63,635 bases of DNA from contig MGPQ01000019.1 in the NCBI GenBank assembly GCA_001797465.1, positions 219,329-282,963 on the forward strand. Direction: 5' to 3'. The notes beneath the pieces are model-generated. The model did no database searches, was not told where the DNA came from, and worked only from the letters and a program-made list of their open reading frames with translations. The stretch's first letter is position 1. Every line of letters begins with the position of its first letter. The translations under genes were made by a program, and so were the position numbers. This document shows, one piece after another, positions 52,881 through 63,573 of the stretch. Source of the stretch: Deltaproteobacteria bacterium GWB2_55_19 (lineage in GTDB: Bacteria > Desulfobacterota > GWC2-55-46).

Positions 52881-54070
52881 TGGCTATCACGATGACAAAA
52901 GGCCAGGCCGGACTTACCGGGAACTCGGCTATCGCCTACGCGATGAAGCAGATAAACCCGGACGTCTGCCCCGCCTACCCCATAACGCCCTCGACGGCGG
53001 TTATCGAGGAGTTCGCAAGCTACGTCGCCGACGGCGCTGTCACTACCGAGCTCATAACGGTTGAGAGCGAGCACTCGGCGATGTCCGCCTGCATTGGCGC
53101 CGCCGCGGCAGGGGCGAGGGTCATGACCGCGACCTCGTCGCAGGGGCTCGCCCTTATGTGGGAGATGCTCTACATAGCCTCGGGCATGAGGCTCCCCATA
53201 ATACTCACGGACGTCAACAGGGCGCTTTCGGCCCCTATAAACATACACTGCGACCACTCGGACTCGATGGGCGCGCGCGACTCGGGCTGGATACAGTTAT
53301 ACTCCGAGACCGTCCAGGAGGCCTACGACAACCTCATACAGGCGGTGCGCATAGCCGAGGACGAAACAGTGCAGTTGCCGGTCATGGTCTGCCTCGACGG
53401 CTTCATCACGAGCCACGCGATAGAGAACATAACGCTCCTCTCAGATGAAGAGGTCCAGGGGTTTGTCGGCGAGTACAACGCGAAGACGACCCTTCTGGAC
53501 ATAGACCACCCGGTCACCATGGGCGCGATGTCTCTGCCGGAAAACTACATTGACTTCAAATTCCAGCAGTCGGAGGCGATCGCCCGTTCAAAGGATACGG
53601 TCTTAAAGGTCGCCGAGGACTTCGAAAAGAGGTTCGGGAGAAAGTACGGCTTATTTGAGGGATACAGGCTTGAAGACGCGGAGATCGCTATCGTGATACT
53701 CAACTCCGCTGCGGGCACCACAAAGGTCGCGGTAGACGAGCTCCGGAAAAAGGGGCTCAAGGCCGGCTTACTCCGCCCCCGTCTCTTCAGGCCCTTCCCG
53801 TTTAAGGAGCTCGCCGAGGCGTTGAAGGACAAGAAGGCAATAGCCGTACTCGACAGGGCGGACTCCATGAACGGTTTCGGTGGCCCGGTCTTCAACGAGC
53901 TCCGCTCCGCGCTCTACGATGTTCCGAAGAGGCCGAAGGTCGTAAGCAGGATATACGGGCTCGGCGGCAGGGACTACAAGGTGAAGGACGCAATCGCCGT
54001 ATTCGAGGAGCTGAAGACCATAGCCGAGACGGGCATGGTGGATACGCTCCAGAAGTACATCACCATCTAA
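52880..54070 (+). CDS. porA: 2-oxoacid ferredoxin oxidoreductase, alpha subunit
   Basis: 396 residues; the pyrimidine-binding half of the TPP site. GQAGLTGNSAIAYAMKQINP, CPAYPITPSTAVIEEF, TVESEHSAMSACIGAAAAGA, TATSSQGLALMWEMLYIASG and HCDHSDSMGARDSGW are PorA/VorB signatures. ILNSAAGTTK and RPRLFRPFPFKELAEAL form domain II. Complete. Cluster order C-D-A-B fits pyruvate oxidoreductases in Desulfobacterota, Nitrospirota and Aquificota. Confidence 0.95.
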   Translation: MAITMTKGQAGLTGNSAIAYAMKQINPDVCPAYPITPSTAVIEEFASYVADGAVTTELITVESEHSAMSACIGAAAAGARVMTATSSQGLALMWEMLYIASGMRLPIILTDVNRALSAPINIHCDHSDSMGARDSGWIQLYSETVQEAYDNLIQAVRIAEDETVQLPVMVCLDGFITSHAIENITLLSDEEVQGFVGEYNAKTTLLDIDHPVTMGAMSLPENYIDFKFQQSEAIARSKDTVLKVAEDFEKRFGRKYGLFEGYRLEDAEIAIVILNSAAGTTKVAVDELRKKGLKAGLLRPRLFRPFPFKELAEALKDKKAIAVLDRADSMNGFGGPVFNELRSALYDVPKRPKVVSRIYGLGGRDYKVKDAIAVFEELKTIAETGMVDTLQKYITI

Positions 54071-54137
54071 GGCCTCACCCACGGCGAATAAATAAAAACC
54101 GCGCCGGCCTCTAAGGCCGTGCTTAAAAGGACGAAAA

Positions 54138-55073
54138 ATGGCGACCCTTAAGGAGCTTTCGAAACAGAACGAACTCTTGACCGGAGGGCACAGGCTCTGC
54201 TCCGGGTGCGGCATCCCTCCGATAGTGAGGCTGGTGCTCCGGGCGGCCGGCGGGCCGGTAGTTGCCACCACCGCGACCGGGTGCCTCGAGGTCGGCACCA
54301 CCATATACCCGTACACCGCGTGGAGGATCCCGTGGATACACTCCGCGTTCGAGAACGCCGCGGCGACCATAAGCGGCATAGAGACGGCCTACCGGGCGCT
54401 TAAGAAAAAGGGAAAGCTCCCGGGCGGTGACAGAGACATAAAGTTCATCGCCTTCGGCGGCGACGGCGGCACCTACGATATCGGCCTTCAGGCGCTCTCC
54501 GGCGCCCTTGAGCGCGGGCATAACTTCCTGTACCTCTGCTACGACAACGGCGCGTACATGAACACCGGCATACAGAGGTCGAGCGCGACCCCGTTCTTCT
54601 CGAACACCACGACCTCCCCGGCCGGGGAGGTGATACCCGGAAAGCAGGAGTGGAGGAAGGACCTGACGAGGATTGTGGCGGCCCACAACATCCCTTACGC
54701 CGCGCAGGCCTCCCCGCACAACTGGGCCGACCTCTCCAGAAAGGCCGAGAAGGCGTTGAGGATCCAGGGCCCGACCTTCATGAACGTCATGTCCCCGTGC
54801 CCGCTCGGCTGGTACACCAAGCCCGAGGACTCGATAAAGTGGGCGAAGCTCTCGGTAGACACCTGCTACTGGCCCCTTTATGAGATAGAGGACGGCATAC
54901 TTAAGATCACTTACAAGCCGAAGGAGAAAAAGCCGCTCGAGGAGTGGCTGAAACCCCAGGGCAGGTTCAAGCACCTGCTGAAGCCCGAGAACAGGAACCT
55001 GCTTGACAAGTTCCAGGCGAGGGTCGACCTCGAGTGGCAGAGGCTCCTCGACCTCGACGGCAAGCGCATATAA
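54138..55073 (+). CDS. porB: 2-oxoacid ferredoxin oxidoreductase, beta subunit (TPP-binding)
   Basis: 311 residues; the pyrophosphate-binding half of the TPP site. CSGCGIPPIVRLVLRA, ATGCLEVGTTIYPYTAW, the TPP motif FGGDGGTYDIGLQALSGALE and CYDNGAYMNTGIQRSSATP are visible. The proximal-cluster cysteines (CSGCG and a downstream CPLGWYT) are consistent with a [4Fe-4S] cluster. It oxidatively decarboxylates a 2-oxoacid to acyl-CoA with ferredoxin, or fixes CO2 in reverse. Last gene of the cluster. Confidence 0.95.
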   Translation: MATLKELSKQNELLTGGHRLCSGCGIPPIVRLVLRAAGGPVVATTATGCLEVGTTIYPYTAWRIPWIHSAFENAAATISGIETAYRALKKKGKLPGGDRDIKFIAFGGDGGTYDIGLQALSGALERGHNFLYLCYDNGAYMNTGIQRSSATPFFSNTTTSPAGEVIPGKQEWRKDLTRIVAAHNIPYAAQASPHNWADLSRKAEKALRIQGPTFMNVMSPCPLGWYTKPEDSIKWAKLSVDTCYWPLYEIEDGILKITYKPKEKKPLEEWLKPQGRFKHLLKPENRNLLDKFQARVDLEWQRLLDLDGKRI

Positions 55074-55084
55074 GGAAGGTATAG

Positions 55085-55567
55085 ATGCCTCAGAGTTCTT
55101 TCGTGATGTTCGAGGAGGAGTACCGCGAGATCACCGCCGCGGTCGAAAAGCTCCTCAGGGAATCCAACGCCAAGTGCGTCTACCTTGTAGACAAGGACGG
55201 ACAGCTCATCTCATCGAGCGGGGACACGAAGGACATAGACGCGACTTCGCTCGCGTCGCTCACCGCCGGGAACATCGCGGCGACCGGCGGGCTCGCCAAG
55301 CTCATAGGCGAGAAGGAGTTCTCGATCCTCTTCCACGAAGGGGAGCGGGACAACCTCCACATCTCGGTCGTGGGCCAGAGGGTCATCCTCCTCGTCATAT
55401 TCGATAAGAGGTCCTCGCTCGGGCTCGTGAGGCTCCGGGTGAAAAAGGCGAGCGAGGAGCTCGGCAGGTCCATACAGAAGCTCCTCGACAGGATGGCCGC
55501 CGACGTGGACAAGGAAAACCTCCTTAAGGAGATTACGGACGACGATATCGAGAGGCTCTTCCATTGA
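55085..55567 (+). CDS. mglB: Roadblock/LC7-domain protein, MglB-like
   Basis: 160 residues. A short N-terminal segment precedes a roadblock domain (SNAKCVYLVDKDGQLISSSG, SLASLTAGNIAATGGLAKLI, LHISVVGQRVILLVIFDKRS), with a helical C-terminal extension ending EITDDDIERLFH. Proteins of this type act as GTPase-activating partners for MglA, whose gene follows 169 bp later. GGAAGG lies 5 nt before the ATG. Confidence 0.9.
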   Translation: MPQSSFVMFEEEYREITAAVEKLLRESNAKCVYLVDKDGQLISSSGDTKDIDATSLASLTAGNIAATGGLAKLIGEKEFSILFHEGERDNLHISVVGQRVILLVIFDKRSSLGLVRLRVKKASEELGRSIQKLLDRMAADVDKENLLKEITDDDIERLFH

Positions 55568-55736
55568 GGGCCGGCCTTAAGTCCTTTTCTTAAATAAGCC
55601 AGTCAAATATAACCGGGCCAGGAGAGCGGCGGAGGGCGGACCCCCGGCGCCCGTCTCATCCGGCCCGCATCCTTAGCCGCGCGTTGAAAGAAAGCGCCAG
55701 ACCGCGCCGCGGCCGTGCATAACCCGAAACCAAAAG

Positions 55737-56324
55737 ATGTCATTCATAAATTACTCCTCAAGGGAAATAAACTGCAAGATCGTCTACTACGGGCCTGGCC
55801 TTTGCGGCAAGACCACGAACCTGCAGTTCATTTACAGGAAGACGAGGCCGGAGGCGAAGGGGAAGATGATAACCCTCGCGACCGAAACGGAGCGGACGCT
55901 CTTCTTCGACTTCCTGCCGCTCTCGCTCGGCGACATCAAGGGCTTCAAGACCCGCTTCCACTTATATACCGTGCCGGGGCAGATATTCTACGACGCGTCC
56001 CGCAAGCTCATATTGAAGGGCGTTGACGGCATAGTCTACGTCGCCGACTCGCAGGTCGAGAGGATGGACGCTAACATCGAGTCCTTCGACAACATGAAGA
56101 TAAACCTCGAGGAGCAGGGTTACAGCTTGAGCGAGATACCTTACGTCGTGCAGTACAACAAGAGGGACCTCACGAACATCGTCCCTGTCTCTGAGCTTAA
56201 GAAGGTGCTGAACGCGAACGGCGTCCCCGACTTCGAGGCTGTCGCGAGCGACGGCCTCGGGGTGTTTGAGACGCTCAAGGCCATCGTAAAGCTCGTCCTC
56301 ATAGAGCTTAAAAAAGGGGCTTAA
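55737..56324 (+). CDS. mglA: Small Ras-like GTPase MglA (gliding/polarity)
   Basis: 195 residues. P-loop GPGLCGKT (19-26), switch II region with TVPGQ (78-82), NKRD (141-144) as the guanine-specificity motif, and the MglA phrase SREINCKIVYYGPGLCGKTTN. The PM3 motif reads TVPGQ, the form seen in MglA. With MglB it sets cell polarity and controls pilus or gliding motility in other bacteria; here no motility gene is adjacent. Confidence 0.94.
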   Translation: MSFINYSSREINCKIVYYGPGLCGKTTNLQFIYRKTRPEAKGKMITLATETERTLFFDFLPLSLGDIKGFKTRFHLYTVPGQIFYDASRKLILKGVDGIVYVADSQVERMDANIESFDNMKINLEEQGYSLSEIPYVVQYNKRDLTNIVPVSELKKVLNANGVPDFEAVASDGLGVFETLKAIVKLVLIELKKGA

Positions 56325-56414
56325 CGCGGCAAGGCCGGAAAACCCCGGCCTTTCGGGCAGGCGGGACTGCACGGCCCCGGTCTGCATTTATACACTTTCA
56401 AAGGAGCCGATCAA

Positions 56415-56861
56415 ATGGCACTGCGTGACGATATCTCCAAAGACGTCTCTGCCGCTCTTAAGGCGGGGGAGAAGGAAAAGCTCTCGACGATAAGGATGCT
56501 CCTTAGCGCCGTTAAGTACAAAGAGGTCGATTTAAGGAGGCCGCTTAACGACGAGGAGGTGCAAGGCGTGGCCGGGACGCTCATCCGCCAGAGGCAGGAT
56601 TCCGTCGAGCAGTTCAGGAAGGGCAACCGCCCCGAGCTCGCCGATAAAGAGGAGAGGGAGATAGAGGTGCTGAAGGCGTATCTCCCGCCGCAGATGTCCG
56701 CCGAAGTTCTCCGCGCGCTCATAAAAAAACTCGCAACCGAAGCCGGCGCCATTGGCCAGAAGGACATGGGCAAGCTCATGAAGGCCGTCATGCCGCATGT
56801 GAAGGGCAAGGCCGACGGCAAGCTCGTAAACGATATCGTAAAAGAGGTCCTTGGGGCCTGA
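56415..56861 (+). CDS. yqeY: GatB/YqeY-domain protein
   Basis: 148-residue helical protein: RDDISKDVSAALKAGEKEKL, STIRMLLSAVKYKEVDLRRP, LIRQRQDSVEQFRKGNRPEL and YLPPQMSAEVLRALI. The family shares the tail domain of GatB, the tRNA amidotransferase subunit; its own function is not firmly known. AAGGAG lies 9 nt before the ATG. It commonly sits near rpsU/dnaG/rpoD, as here. Confidence 0.95.
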   Translation: MALRDDISKDVSAALKAGEKEKLSTIRMLLSAVKYKEVDLRRPLNDEEVQGVAGTLIRQRQDSVEQFRKGNRPELADKEEREIEVLKAYLPPQMSAEVLRALIKKLATEAGAIGQKDMGKLMKAVMPHVKGKADGKLVNDIVKEVLGA

Positions 56862-56970
56862 AAAAAGGCCCCACTCTTTCTTAAAGAGGGGCGGGTGGTG
56901 GGAGATTATAAAAAAGCCTTTTCTAATCCACCTCAATCCCCGTGCGTAAAATCAAACCCAAGGGAATAAA

Positions 56971-57927
56971 ATGAAGATAAGGGAATTATACGAGAAGGCC
57001 ATAGCAAAGGGGATCGAGCTCGACCCGAGGGGAGAGGCCGAGGTAAGGAAAGAGCTTGAGAGGGAGAAAAAGGACTTTGAGGCCCTCAAAGACAGGGACA
57101 AGAGGTTCTTCGACAAGGACAAGCTCTCTAACCCGTACGCCGACTCCCGCATACTCTACGGAGACCCTGAGAAGGACGTCAAGCGCGTCCTCGTCGGCAT
57201 CGACATGGAGATAGGCGAGGTGTTGCTCGCCGACAGGCTCCGCGAGCGCGGCAGGCCCATCGATCTCATTCTCGCCCACCACCCCGAAGGCAGGGCGATG
57301 GCCAACCTCTATGACGTCATGGACATGCAGTCAGGGATACTCCTTAAGTACGGCGTCCCGATAAACATAGCCGAAGGCATAATGGATGAGCGGATAAGGG
57401 AGGTAGAGCGCAGGCTCATGCCCGCGAACCACACGAGGGCCGTCGACGCGGCGCGTCTCCTTGACATCCCCATCATGTGCGTCCATACGCCCACCGACAA
57501 CGCAGTGACCGAGTTCCTCCAGAGGGCGTTTGATGAGAGGAAACCGTACCTCATTTCTGATATAATCGAGATACTCAGGGATATACCGGAATACGCGGCC
57601 TCCGCGAGCGAGACAGGCATGGGCCCCAAGGTCGTCTCAGGGTCTGAAAAGAGAAAGGCCGGCAGGGTCTTCGTAGACATGACCGGAGGGACCGGCGGCT
57701 CCAAGAAGGTATTCGAGAGCCTTGCCACAGCCGGAATCGGCACGGTCGTCGGGATGCACATAAGCGAGGACCACAGGAAAGAGGCAGAAAAGCACCACGT
57801 CAACGTGGTCATCGCCGGCCACATCTCGAGCGACACGCTTGGCATAAACCTCCTCTTGGACAAGGTCCTTTCGAATGACGTTGAAGTTGTCGAGACCTCC
57901 GGCTTCAGGAGGGTGATAAGGACCTAA
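56971..57927 (+). CDS. NIF3/YbgI-like metal-binding protein
   Basis: 318 residues. An N-terminal helical extension (REAEVRKELEREKKDFEALK-like) precedes the NIF3 core: VLVGIDMEIGEVLLADRLRE, DLILAHHPEGRAMANLY (paired His metal ligands), ANHTRAVDAARLLDIPIMCV with HTPTD, and the C-terminal GMHISEDHRKEAEKHHVNVV and AGHISSDTLGINLLLDK, which provides further ligands. NIF3 proteins bind a dinuclear metal centre; the in vivo substrate is unsettled. AAGGGAAT precedes the ATG. Confidence 0.9.
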   Translation: MKIRELYEKAIAKGIELDPRGEAEVRKELEREKKDFEALKDRDKRFFDKDKLSNPYADSRILYGDPEKDVKRVLVGIDMEIGEVLLADRLRERGRPIDLILAHHPEGRAMANLYDVMDMQSGILLKYGVPINIAEGIMDERIREVERRLMPANHTRAVDAARLLDIPIMCVHTPTDNAVTEFLQRAFDERKPYLISDIIEILRDIPEYAASASETGMGPKVVSGSEKRKAGRVFVDMTGGTGGSKKVFESLATAGIGTVVGMHISEDHRKEAEKHHVNVVIAGHISSDTLGINLLLDKVLSNDVEVVETSGFRRVIRT

Positions 57928-57932
57928 GGACA

Positions 57933-60257
57933 GTGGACGCGACTACGCTTGAAACCCTCGAATACGGCGCGGTATTAAAAGAGATCGCCGCGTTCGCCTC
58001 AAACCCGCTCGGGGAGGCGGGGGTCCTTAACACAAGGCCCTTTGCCTCCCTCCAGAAAATAGAAGAGACCTTCCGCGAATTTAAAGAAGTAAGGGACTGC
58101 GTACTGGAAACAGGGAAGCTCCCGCTCTCGGGTGTCGTTGACCTCGCCCCCCTCTTTGCGCGCGCCGAGCCAGAGGGGGCGTACCTCCTGCCTGAGGACC
58201 TCGTCGTCGTAAAGGGGAACCTCGAGGCAACGGTCGCGCTTAAGGCCCTCATAACCCCCGCCTTCGAGCGCGCATATCAGAGGACAGCCGAAAAGATAAA
58301 CTCGTTATCCGAGGTCTCCTTCCCGTTATCCGAAATAGAGAGGACGCTGGACGAGCGCGGCGATATCAGGGACAGCGCCTCTACAGAACTCCGGAGGATC
58401 AGGAAGGAGATACGCGCCGGCAGGGAGCGGGCGCGCTCCATCATCGAGCGCGTCTCTACCGACAAAAAGACCAGGGAGATACTCCAGGACGATATTATTA
58501 CGATAAGGGACGACCGCTATGTCCTCTGCATAAAGGCCTCGGCCCACACCGCGTTCGATGGGATCATACACGGCAGGTCCATAAGCGCCCAGACGTATTT
58601 CATAGAGCCGCTTGAGCTCGTGGAGCTCAATAACCGGGTCGCTATACTTAAGAAAGAGGAGCGCGCCGAGGAGATCGAGATATTGAAGGCACTGACCTCG
58701 GTCGTCAAATCCCACAAGGACGGGGTATTGAGCGACCAGGGGATAGCCGCCGGACTCGACGATCTCCAGGCAAAGGCGCTCTTCGGAAAAGAGACCGGGG
58801 CTGTCATACCGGCGATGAAGAGGGAAGGGGAGATAGGGCTTTACGGCGCGAGGCACCCGCTCCTCGTCCTGAAAGAAAGGCGCGGCGGCCCCCCTGTCGT
58901 GCCAGTAGACATAGCCATACCCGAGGGCTGTATGGCCCTCGTCATCTCGGGCGCGAATACCGGCGGCAAGACCGTCGCGCTAAAGACGCTGGGACTCCTG
59001 ACCCTCATGGCCCTCTCATCGATCCCGGTCACGGCGGACGAAGGGAGCGTGGCAATCGTCTTCACCGGCATATTCTCCGACATCGGCGACAGGCAGGATA
59101 TTATCGCGTCTCTTTCCACCTTTTCCGCGCATGTAAAGAGGCTGAAGGGTTTTCTCTCAGAGGCCGGTCCGGGCGCGCTCGTCCTTGTTGACGAGATAGG
59201 CGCGGGCACCGACCCCTCCGAGGGCGGGGCCTTGGCGCTTGCGGCGCTGGAAACGCTCCGCGCCCAGGGCGCGAAGACCATCGTGACGACGCACCTCAAT
59301 CTGCTGAAGGCCCACGCCCAGGTCGACCGGGCTTACCTTAACGCGTCCGTGGAATTTGATGAAAAGACCTTAAAACCCCTGTACAGGCTCCACTACGGGG
59401 TGCCGGGCCCGTCCCTCGGGCTTTCCATCGCCGAGTCCCTCGGCATCCCGCACGCAGTTATAGAGCTCGCGCGCAAAAACATCAGGGACAAGGAAGGGGC
59501 GTTTATCAATTCCATCCGGCTTCTCGAAGAGGAGAAGGAAGAGATACGAGGCCTTAAGACGCGTCTCTCGGTCCTCGAAGGCAGGAGGAACGAGGCGGTA
59601 AAGAAGCTCCGGGGAGAGAGGGCCTTGATGCTTGAAAAGGCGCGCGCAAGGGTTGACTCCCTCGTCTCGGAGGCGAGGCGGGATATGAGAGAGGCCATAG
59701 AGAAGCTCCGGGAAGAGGGGGCGGACAGAGGCGGAAAGTCCGCTCAATCGAGGATAGAGTCGATATCCGCAAGGGCGCTCTCCCGCCTGCGCGCGCCCGG
59801 AAAAGAGATATACGCGCCTGCCCCGGGCGACAAGGTCGCGATAGAAGGCTCCAGCTCCAGGGGAACCGTATTGAGCGTGGACGCCAATGCCAGGAAGGCC
59901 GAGCTCTCGGTGGGGGGGCTGAAGGTATGGGTCGCCTTCGAGAAGCTCGTCAAAAGGGGAGGGACGGAGAGGGCAAGGGCCGCTCAAGGGATAACGATAA
60001 ACGCCGATATGGATGTTGCCTCGACAATTAATGTGATAGGCCAGAGGGCGGAGCCCGCCCTCGAAGCGGTGGCTAAATTCCTCGACAACGCGCACGCAAA
60101 CGGTCTGCAGAGGGTAGAGATAATCCACGGTGTGGGCACAGGGAGGCTCGCGAAGGTTATAGAGGAGTACCTTAAGGGCAACACCCTCGTAAAGGGCTTT
60201 TCCCACGGCGATAGCGCTCGTGGCGGGGCCGGGGTTACCGTAGTGGAGCTTAAGTAA
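57933..60257 (+). CDS. mutS2: Endonuclease MutS2
   Basis: 774 residues from a GTG at 57933 (AAGGA 4 nt upstream), starting 6 bp after the NIF3 stop. MutS-type core and clamp domains are followed by an ATPase with Walker A GANTGGKT near residue 340, DEIGAGTDPSEGGALA and TTHLNLLKAHA. A long coiled segment and a C-terminal Smr domain (INVIGQRAEPALEAVAKFL, VEIIHGVGTGRLAKVIEEYL) complete it. The usual LDLxG start of Smr reads INVIG here, which may affect nuclease activity. MutS2 acts on branched DNA and collided ribosomes in other bacteria. Confidence 0.95.
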   Translation: MDATTLETLEYGAVLKEIAAFASNPLGEAGVLNTRPFASLQKIEETFREFKEVRDCVLETGKLPLSGVVDLAPLFARAEPEGAYLLPEDLVVVKGNLEATVALKALITPAFERAYQRTAEKINSLSEVSFPLSEIERTLDERGDIRDSASTELRRIRKEIRAGRERARSIIERVSTDKKTREILQDDIITIRDDRYVLCIKASAHTAFDGIIHGRSISAQTYFIEPLELVELNNRVAILKKEERAEEIEILKALTSVVKSHKDGVLSDQGIAAGLDDLQAKALFGKETGAVIPAMKREGEIGLYGARHPLLVLKERRGGPPVVPVDIAIPEGCMALVISGANTGGKTVALKTLGLLTLMALSSIPVTADEGSVAIVFTGIFSDIGDRQDIIASLSTFSAHVKRLKGFLSEAGPGALVLVDEIGAGTDPSEGGALALAALETLRAQGAKTIVTTHLNLLKAHAQVDRAYLNASVEFDEKTLKPLYRLHYGVPGPSLGLSIAESLGIPHAVIELARKNIRDKEGAFINSIRLLEEEKEEIRGLKTRLSVLEGRRNEAVKKLRGERALMLEKARARVDSLVSEARRDMREAIEKLREEGADRGGKSAQSRIESISARALSRLRAPGKEIYAPAPGDKVAIEGSSSRGTVLSVDANARKAELSVGGLKVWVAFEKLVKRGGTERARAAQGITINADMDVASTINVIGQRAEPALEAVAKFLDNAHANGLQRVEIIHGVGTGRLAKVIEEYLKGNTLVKGFSHGDSARGGAGVTVVELK

Positions 60258-60268
60258 AACTTATCCGT

Positions 60269-62011
60269 ATGAACATTCCGAAGGAAAAGATAGAGGAGGT
60301 AAGGGAGAGGGCCAATATAGTCCAGGTCATCTCCGAGTACCTCCCGCTTACGAAGCGGGGGCAGAACCACCTCGGCCTCTGCCCGTTCCATTCCGAGAAG
60401 ACCCCTTCGTTTACCGTAAGCGAGACAAAGGGGATATACTACTGTTTCGGGTGCAACGCCACGGGCAACGTCATCACCTTTCTCATGAAGAGGGACGGCA
60501 TGTCCTTCCCCGACGCGGTAAAGACGCTCGCGAGGCGCTACGGCGTGAGTATCCCCGAGGTGCAGAGGTCCGGGCCCGACCCCCGCGACCTCCTCTTCCA
60601 GGCGTTAAGGGCCTCGATGGAATATTTCCTGCGGGAGCTGAAAGGGCCGGGGGGGGGTGAAGCGCGCGAGTACATCAGGAGGCGCGGCTTCGACGGCGAG
60701 ATAGCCCAGAGGTTCAACCTCGGGTACGCCCCGGATGTCTGGGAAGGGCTCACCGGGTTCCTGAGGAAAAAAGGCATCGCGGACGAGGCGTCGCTCTCTT
60801 CGGGCGTCGTCATAAAAAAGGAAAAGGGCGTCTACGACAGGTTCCGCGGAAGGGTCGTATTCCCCATAACCGACGTAAGGGGCAGGATCGTCGGCTTCGG
60901 CGGGAGGTCCATTAACGGCAAGGACCCGAAGTATCTCAACTCGCCGGAGTCCCAGGTATTCAAGAAAGGCGAGACGCTCTACGGCTTCTATCAGGCCAAA
61001 CAGCAGATGGCTTCGGCAGGCGCGATATTCGTGGAAGGGTACTTCGACCTCCTCGCGCTCCACAAGCACGGGTTCACGAACGCCGTCGCCACGATGGGTA
61101 CGGCGCTAACGAAGGAGCACCTGAGGCTCGTAAAGGGGCATACCAACCTCGTATACGCGCTCTTCGATTCCGACGCGGCGGGCAGGAACGCCTCCATCAG
61201 GGCGCTGGACATCGCGATAGACGAGGAGATGGACCTGCGCGCAGTGATATTGAAGGGCGGCAAGGACCCGGACGAGTTCCTCGTCAAATTCGGGGCAGAG
61301 GCGATGAGAGAGGCTATCGCGAAGGCCGAGCCTTTGATGGAGTTTTTTTTAAAGGACCTCGGCGCGAGGCTCGACCTCAAGACCCCGGCCGGGAAGAGGA
61401 AGTACCTCGACTCCGTAGTCCCGATGTTAACGCGGATAAGGAATGTCGCGGAAAGGGGGCATTATGCCGCGTTTGTCGCCACCGTTCTCAACATCCCGCA
61501 GGAATCGGTCTACGAAGCGCTAAAGATACCGCGAGGAACCGCCGAAAAGCCGGTGAAGGGGGCGATGGAGGCGCGGGAGGCGGTGGACATGAAGGGCGCG
61601 AGGCTTTCGGAGCTTACGGTCGTCAAAGTCGTGGCCAGACACCCCGAGCTTTTAAGCGACGCCGTCTCTGTCGCTATGGAGTCCTTCAGCGACCCTGTTT
61701 TAAAGAAGGCGGGGGCGATAATCGCCGGGTCCATCCTGCGGTCCAAACCGCTCGACGCATCGTCCCTCATGGACGAGGCGGACGACGAGCCGACGCGCAT
61801 CCTCATAGCCGGGCTCCTCATAAAGGACGACGACGGGTTCATAGAGGACCCGGCACGGATGCTCGAGGACAGTTTGAAAAGGGTCATGAATAGGGGTAAT
61901 ATAAAAGAGACCACTATGCGCATGATCGAGAGGCTCGAGGAGATGGGCAGGACCGAAGTCGCTTCCGACATAAGAAAAAGAATGGGCACGGGGGCTAAGA
62001 GACAGCCTTGA
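60269..62011 (+). CDS. dnaG: DNA primase
   Basis: 580 residues. The N-terminal zinc-binding domain has Cys38, His41, Cys59 and Cys62 in [13 protein letters not shown] and [12 protein letters not shown]. The Toprim catalytic core has [17 protein letters not shown] and ALFDSDAAG, and [12 protein letters not shown] follows. A helical C-terminal helicase-interaction domain ends the protein. It starts 11 bp after mutS2 and its stop overlaps the upstream region of rpoD (macromolecular-synthesis cluster). Confidence 0.97.
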   Translation: MNIPKEKIEEVRERANIVQVISEYLPLTKRGQNHLGLCPFHSEKTPSFTVSETKGIYYCFGCNATGNVITFLMKRDGMSFPDAVKTLARRYGVSIPEVQRSGPDPRDLLFQALRASMEYFLRELKGPGGGEAREYIRRRGFDGEIAQRFNLGYAPDVWEGLTGFLRKKGIADEASLSSGVVIKKEKGVYDRFRGRVVFPITDVRGRIVGFGGRSINGKDPKYLNSPESQVFKKGETLYGFYQAKQQMASAGAIFVEGYFDLLALHKHGFTNAVATMGTALTKEHLRLVKGHTNLVYALFDSDAAGRNASIRALDIAIDEEMDLRAVILKGGKDPDEFLVKFGAEAMREAIAKAEPLMEFFLKDLGARLDLKTPAGKRKYLDSVVPMLTRIRNVAERGHYAAFVATVLNIPQESVYEALKIPRGTAEKPVKGAMEAREAVDMKGARLSELTVVKVVARHPELLSDAVSVAMESFSDPVLKKAGAIIAGSILRSKPLDASSLMDEADDEPTRILIAGLLIKDDDGFIEDPARMLEDSLKRVMNRGNIKETTMRMIERLEEMGRTEVASDIRKRMGTGAKRQP

Positions 62012-62019
62012 AGGCAGTT

Positions 62020-63573
62020 ATGATCGAAGACATAAAGGATATAGCCGAAGAGGAAGACTCCGAAGACAGCGGTCTCGACCTCGACGAGGAAGAGCTCGAG
62101 GAAGAGGTCTCCGTTGAGCCTTCCGAGGAGCCCCGGCCTTCGGATTACGAGCACGCGCCCAGCGCGCTCGCCGACCCGGTAAAGGCGTACCTCCGGGAGA
62201 TGGGGGCGGTCTTTCTTCTCTCAAGGGAGGAGGAGGTGGGGCTTGCCAAGAGGATAGAGGAAGGAAAGCTCGCCATCACGAGGGAGTTCCTCGGCTCGAA
62301 TATCATAATCGAAGAGCTCAAGAGCCTTGAGGCCCGCCTCTCCGAGAGGAGGGGCGGCGAAGAGGTCCTCGGCTTCGACGACGACGAGGGCTTTCTGACA
62401 GAGGACGAACAGGACCTCCGGGAGGTATTGGGCGAGATAAACGAGGCTGTAAAACTCTTCTCCAGGTCCTCGAACGCAAGGTACGCGGCCAAAGACGAGG
62501 CGAAGCTCGTAAAGATACTCCTCGATATCGAGAAGCGGGCCAATATCTGCGAGAGGACTATCGAGAGGCTCAAGAAAAGGGTCAGCGAGATACGTAGGCA
62601 GAGGAAGAAGAAGGCCGCCGTGGAAAAGGCGCTCGGCATGACCGAGCGGGAGATATTGAAGGCGGCGGCGGACCTCGCGAAGGGGAAGGATGCCGCGGAC
62701 GCGGCGCTCTCTCTCGCCTTCGACGCGGGCCTTAAGGAGATCGAGTCTCTGAACGCCGAGATAGCCTCGCTTGAAGAGAGGAGCGGCCTCGACTACCACG
62801 GCCTGAACGCCATGGCCAGGTCCCTTTCCGTCTGGATAGGGCAGGTGGAGGCCGCCAAGGAAAAACTCATAAAGGCCAACCTGCGCCTCGTTGTAAGCAT
62901 CGCCCGCCGGTACACGAACAGGGGGCTCCAGTTCCTCGACCTCGTCCAGGAGGGCAACATCGGCCTCATGAGGGCGGTCGAGAAGTTCGAGTACAGGAGG
63001 GGGTACAAGTTCTCGACATACGCGACCTGGTGGATACGCCAGGCGATATCGCGCTCCATAGCCGACCAGGCGCGGACCATACGCATCCCCGTCCACATGA
63101 TAGAGACGATAAACAAGCTCGTCCGCATCTCCCACTACCTCGTGCAGGATACCGGCAAGGAGCCGACGCCCGAGGAGCTCGCCGAGAAGATGAGCCTCCC
63201 CATAGACAAGATAAGAAAGATAATGAAGATAGCCAAGGAGCCGATATCCCTTGAGACGCCGGTGGGGGAGGACGGCGACAGCATGCTCGGCGACTTCATC
63301 GAGGACAAGGAGGCGGCTGTCCCGCACGACGAGATGATCTCAAACGACCTTACCGGCCACATGAACGAGGTGCTCTCTACCCTCTCCCCGAGGGAGGAGA
63401 AGGTGCTCCGCATGAGGTTCGGCATCGGCGAGAACAAGGACCACACGCTCGAAGAGGTCGGCGAGTACTTCAACGTGACGAGGGAGCGCATACGCCAGAT
63501 AGAGGCGAAGGCGCTCCGTAAACTCAGGCACCCGAAGAGGTGCAAGAAGCTCAAGACCTTCTCGGAGAGGTGA
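62020..63573 (+). CDS. rpoD: Primary sigma factor RpoD (sigma-70)
   Basis: 517 residues from the ATG at 62020 (AAGG 5 nt upstream); a TTG at 62008 would add four residues. A very acidic N-terminal region 1.1 is followed by region 1.2 ([20 protein letters not shown]), a non-conserved insert, region 2 ([40 protein letters not shown]), region 3, and region 4 ([40 protein letters not shown]). The invariant [16 protein letters not shown] is present, identifying the housekeeping sigma factor. About 60 bp of sequence follow to the window end without a recognised feature. Confidence 0.98.
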   Translation: MIEDIKDIAEEEDSEDSGLDLDEEELEEEVSVEPSEEPRPSDYEHAPSALADPVKAYLREMGAVFLLSREEEVGLAKRIEEGKLAITREFLGSNIIIEELKSLEARLSERRGGEEVLGFDDDEGFLTEDEQDLREVLGEINEAVKLFSRSSNARYAAKDEAKLVKILLDIEKRANICERTIERLKKRVSEIRRQRKKKAAVEKALGMTEREILKAAADLAKGKDAADAALSLAFDAGLKEIESLNAEIASLEERSGLDYHGLNAMARSLSVWIGQVEAAKEKLIKANLRLVVSIARRYTNRGLQFLDLVQEGNIGLMRAVEKFEYRRGYKFSTYATWWIRQAISRSIADQARTIRIPVHMIETINKLVRISHYLVQDTGKEPTPEELAEKMSLPIDKIRKIMKIAKEPISLETPVGEDGDSMLGDFIEDKEAAVPHDEMISNDLTGHMNEVLSTLSPREEKVLRMRFGIGENKDHTLEEVGEYFNVTRERIRQIEAKALRKLRHPKRCKKLKTFSER

